Source: Struthio camelus
Lineage: Eukaryota; Chordata; Aves; Struthioniformes; Struthionidae
NCBI RefSeq assembly: GCF_040807025.1
Contig: NC_090981.1
Span: 37,985,817-38,049,816 of the forward strand
DNA: 64,000 nucleotides
Direction of reading: 5' to 3'
The notes below the pieces were generated by a model. The model worked only from the letters and a program-made list of their open reading frames with translations, was not told the origin of the DNA and searched no databases. A program made the translations under genes and the position numbers. Of the stretch, positions 63,101-64,000 are shown in pieces. Each line of letters opens with the position of its first letter. The stretch's first letter is position 1.

Positions 63101-64000
63101 TTTAATCTGTTTCCTTACTCCATGAAATGTTGCAGCTTCTTTTACTTTATAAAGAGAAATATTAATAAGAAAACACTTGAAAACACTTCTCGTTGTAAAG
63201 CTATCCTTTTGAAGGACAGGACATAAACAAACTTCCCTCAACATTTTCTTTTAAAGAAGCACAGAAGCAAAATAGTCCAGTAAGTACTTTGTAAAACAGT
63301 TGAAAGACATTTTGGTAATGCTCTGAGTGGATTACATTACTTCTCTTATCAATATAATCACATATTGCAGCACTTTCTTTTGCAATAATGCCTATAATGC
63401 TCCACTGTTGCTAGGAAGAGAGTGATGAACATAGGTGTTGCCTTCTCTCTCAGGCACTGTCACTGCTGTTATTTAGAATTACAGTCCTGCTACCAATCAC
63501 ACCTTAAATTTGCAGGTGATCAGAATCTCCAGCTGTACCACTTGCTCTCTAACGACAAATTACTTTATATATAGGGCCTAATTTTGAAGACTTTAACACA
63601 TGAATAGAAAATGGAAATGAATATTTAGCAGAGGTGTGCGAAATTCTTCATCAAAGATCTCTACCGTGACCAAAAATTTATATTTTTCTTAAACCAGAAG
63701 CTTCCCTGTGCTAGTTAAAAGGTGAAAATGGTGACACTAAAATGCAAGTAAACTATAATCAGGCAGAAATTTCTAGGGCTAGAATACTAACCTCACGACT
63801 AGTATAAGAATGGTCTTACCATTAAGTCTTTTTGATTTCTCTAATAATACTTAATAACCTTACAAGTGAGAGTACAAGACTTTTTGTCTGTCAATCACAA
63901 AACATTTTTGAAAGAGCATGTAGATGTACAGTTTGCCTTTTAGTCTTCCTTATTGAATTCACCCTTCCAGGAGAGAAAAACCTGTGAGTGCCAGCACGAA
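57101..64000. other. non-coding stretch, no gene seen
   Basis: Almost 7 kb of strongly AT-rich sequence with only two frames above 60 codons (59448-59633 plus, 63035-63244 minus), neither with a motif. A palindrome CAACAATTGTTG occurs at 58494-58505 and a CA/CCCA-rich bit at 62370-62393. No recognised mobile element. Confidence 0.7.
62370..62393. repeat. short CA/CCCA-rich tract
   Basis: CCCACACCCCACACACCCAC over about 24 bases. Small low-complexity patch. Confidence 0.7.

Noticed and set aside
1..64000. tRNA genes, CRISPR arrays, bacterial operons, intact retroviral or DNA-transposon elements
   Set aside because: No tRNA A/B box pair, no regularly spaced repeats, no ribosome-binding-site-led gene strings, and no long terminal repeat pair or transposase motif was seen on reading either strand.

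Overview
The window is AT-rich animal nuclear DNA with no gene I can name with confidence. A diverged CR1 LINE 3' end at 41140-41305 is the clearest diagnostic feature. With a CR1-type octamer repeat at 52153-52186, very old MIR-like and palindromic amniote-type repeat remnants, and an otherwise low transposon load, it points to a sauropsid, most likely a bird. There is no bacterial or organellar gene organisation. The open reading frames are short, mutually overlapping and of the number expected by chance in 64 kb. The simplest reading is a gene desert or part of a very large intron.

Layout. 1-10 kb: non-coding, with A/T simple repeats, a textbook TATA motif (5768-5784) and a decayed palindromic repeat (6534-6600). 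10.0-11.1 kb: three coding-looking minus-strand segments with stops and frame changes between them, possibly a decayed gene or unrecognised exons. 11.5 kb: a recent 35-bp tandem duplication. 16-19.7 kb: a MIR-like fragment, a cluster of AP-1 motifs including an exact 18-bp duplication, and a splice-bounded plus-strand exon pair that would encode a membrane segment. 25.4 kb: a small CpG-rich patch bounded by a 9-bp inverted repeat. 29.0-29.4 and 32.7-33.2 kb: two GC-richer, ORF-dense patches. 41.1 kb: the CR1 end. 44.4 kb: a second palindromic-repeat remnant. 45.2 kb: a perfect palindrome containing POU-like octamers. 49.0 kb: a second MIR-like fragment. 52.1 kb: the CR1-type octamer repeat. 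57.0 kb: a third palindromic-repeat remnant. The rest is featureless non-coding sequence.

No operons, RNA genes, CRISPR arrays or intact mobile elements were seen. The candidate exons and the pseudogene-like cluster are hypotheses from frame, splice-signal and composition reading only. They need similarity searches or RNA evidence before being treated as genes.
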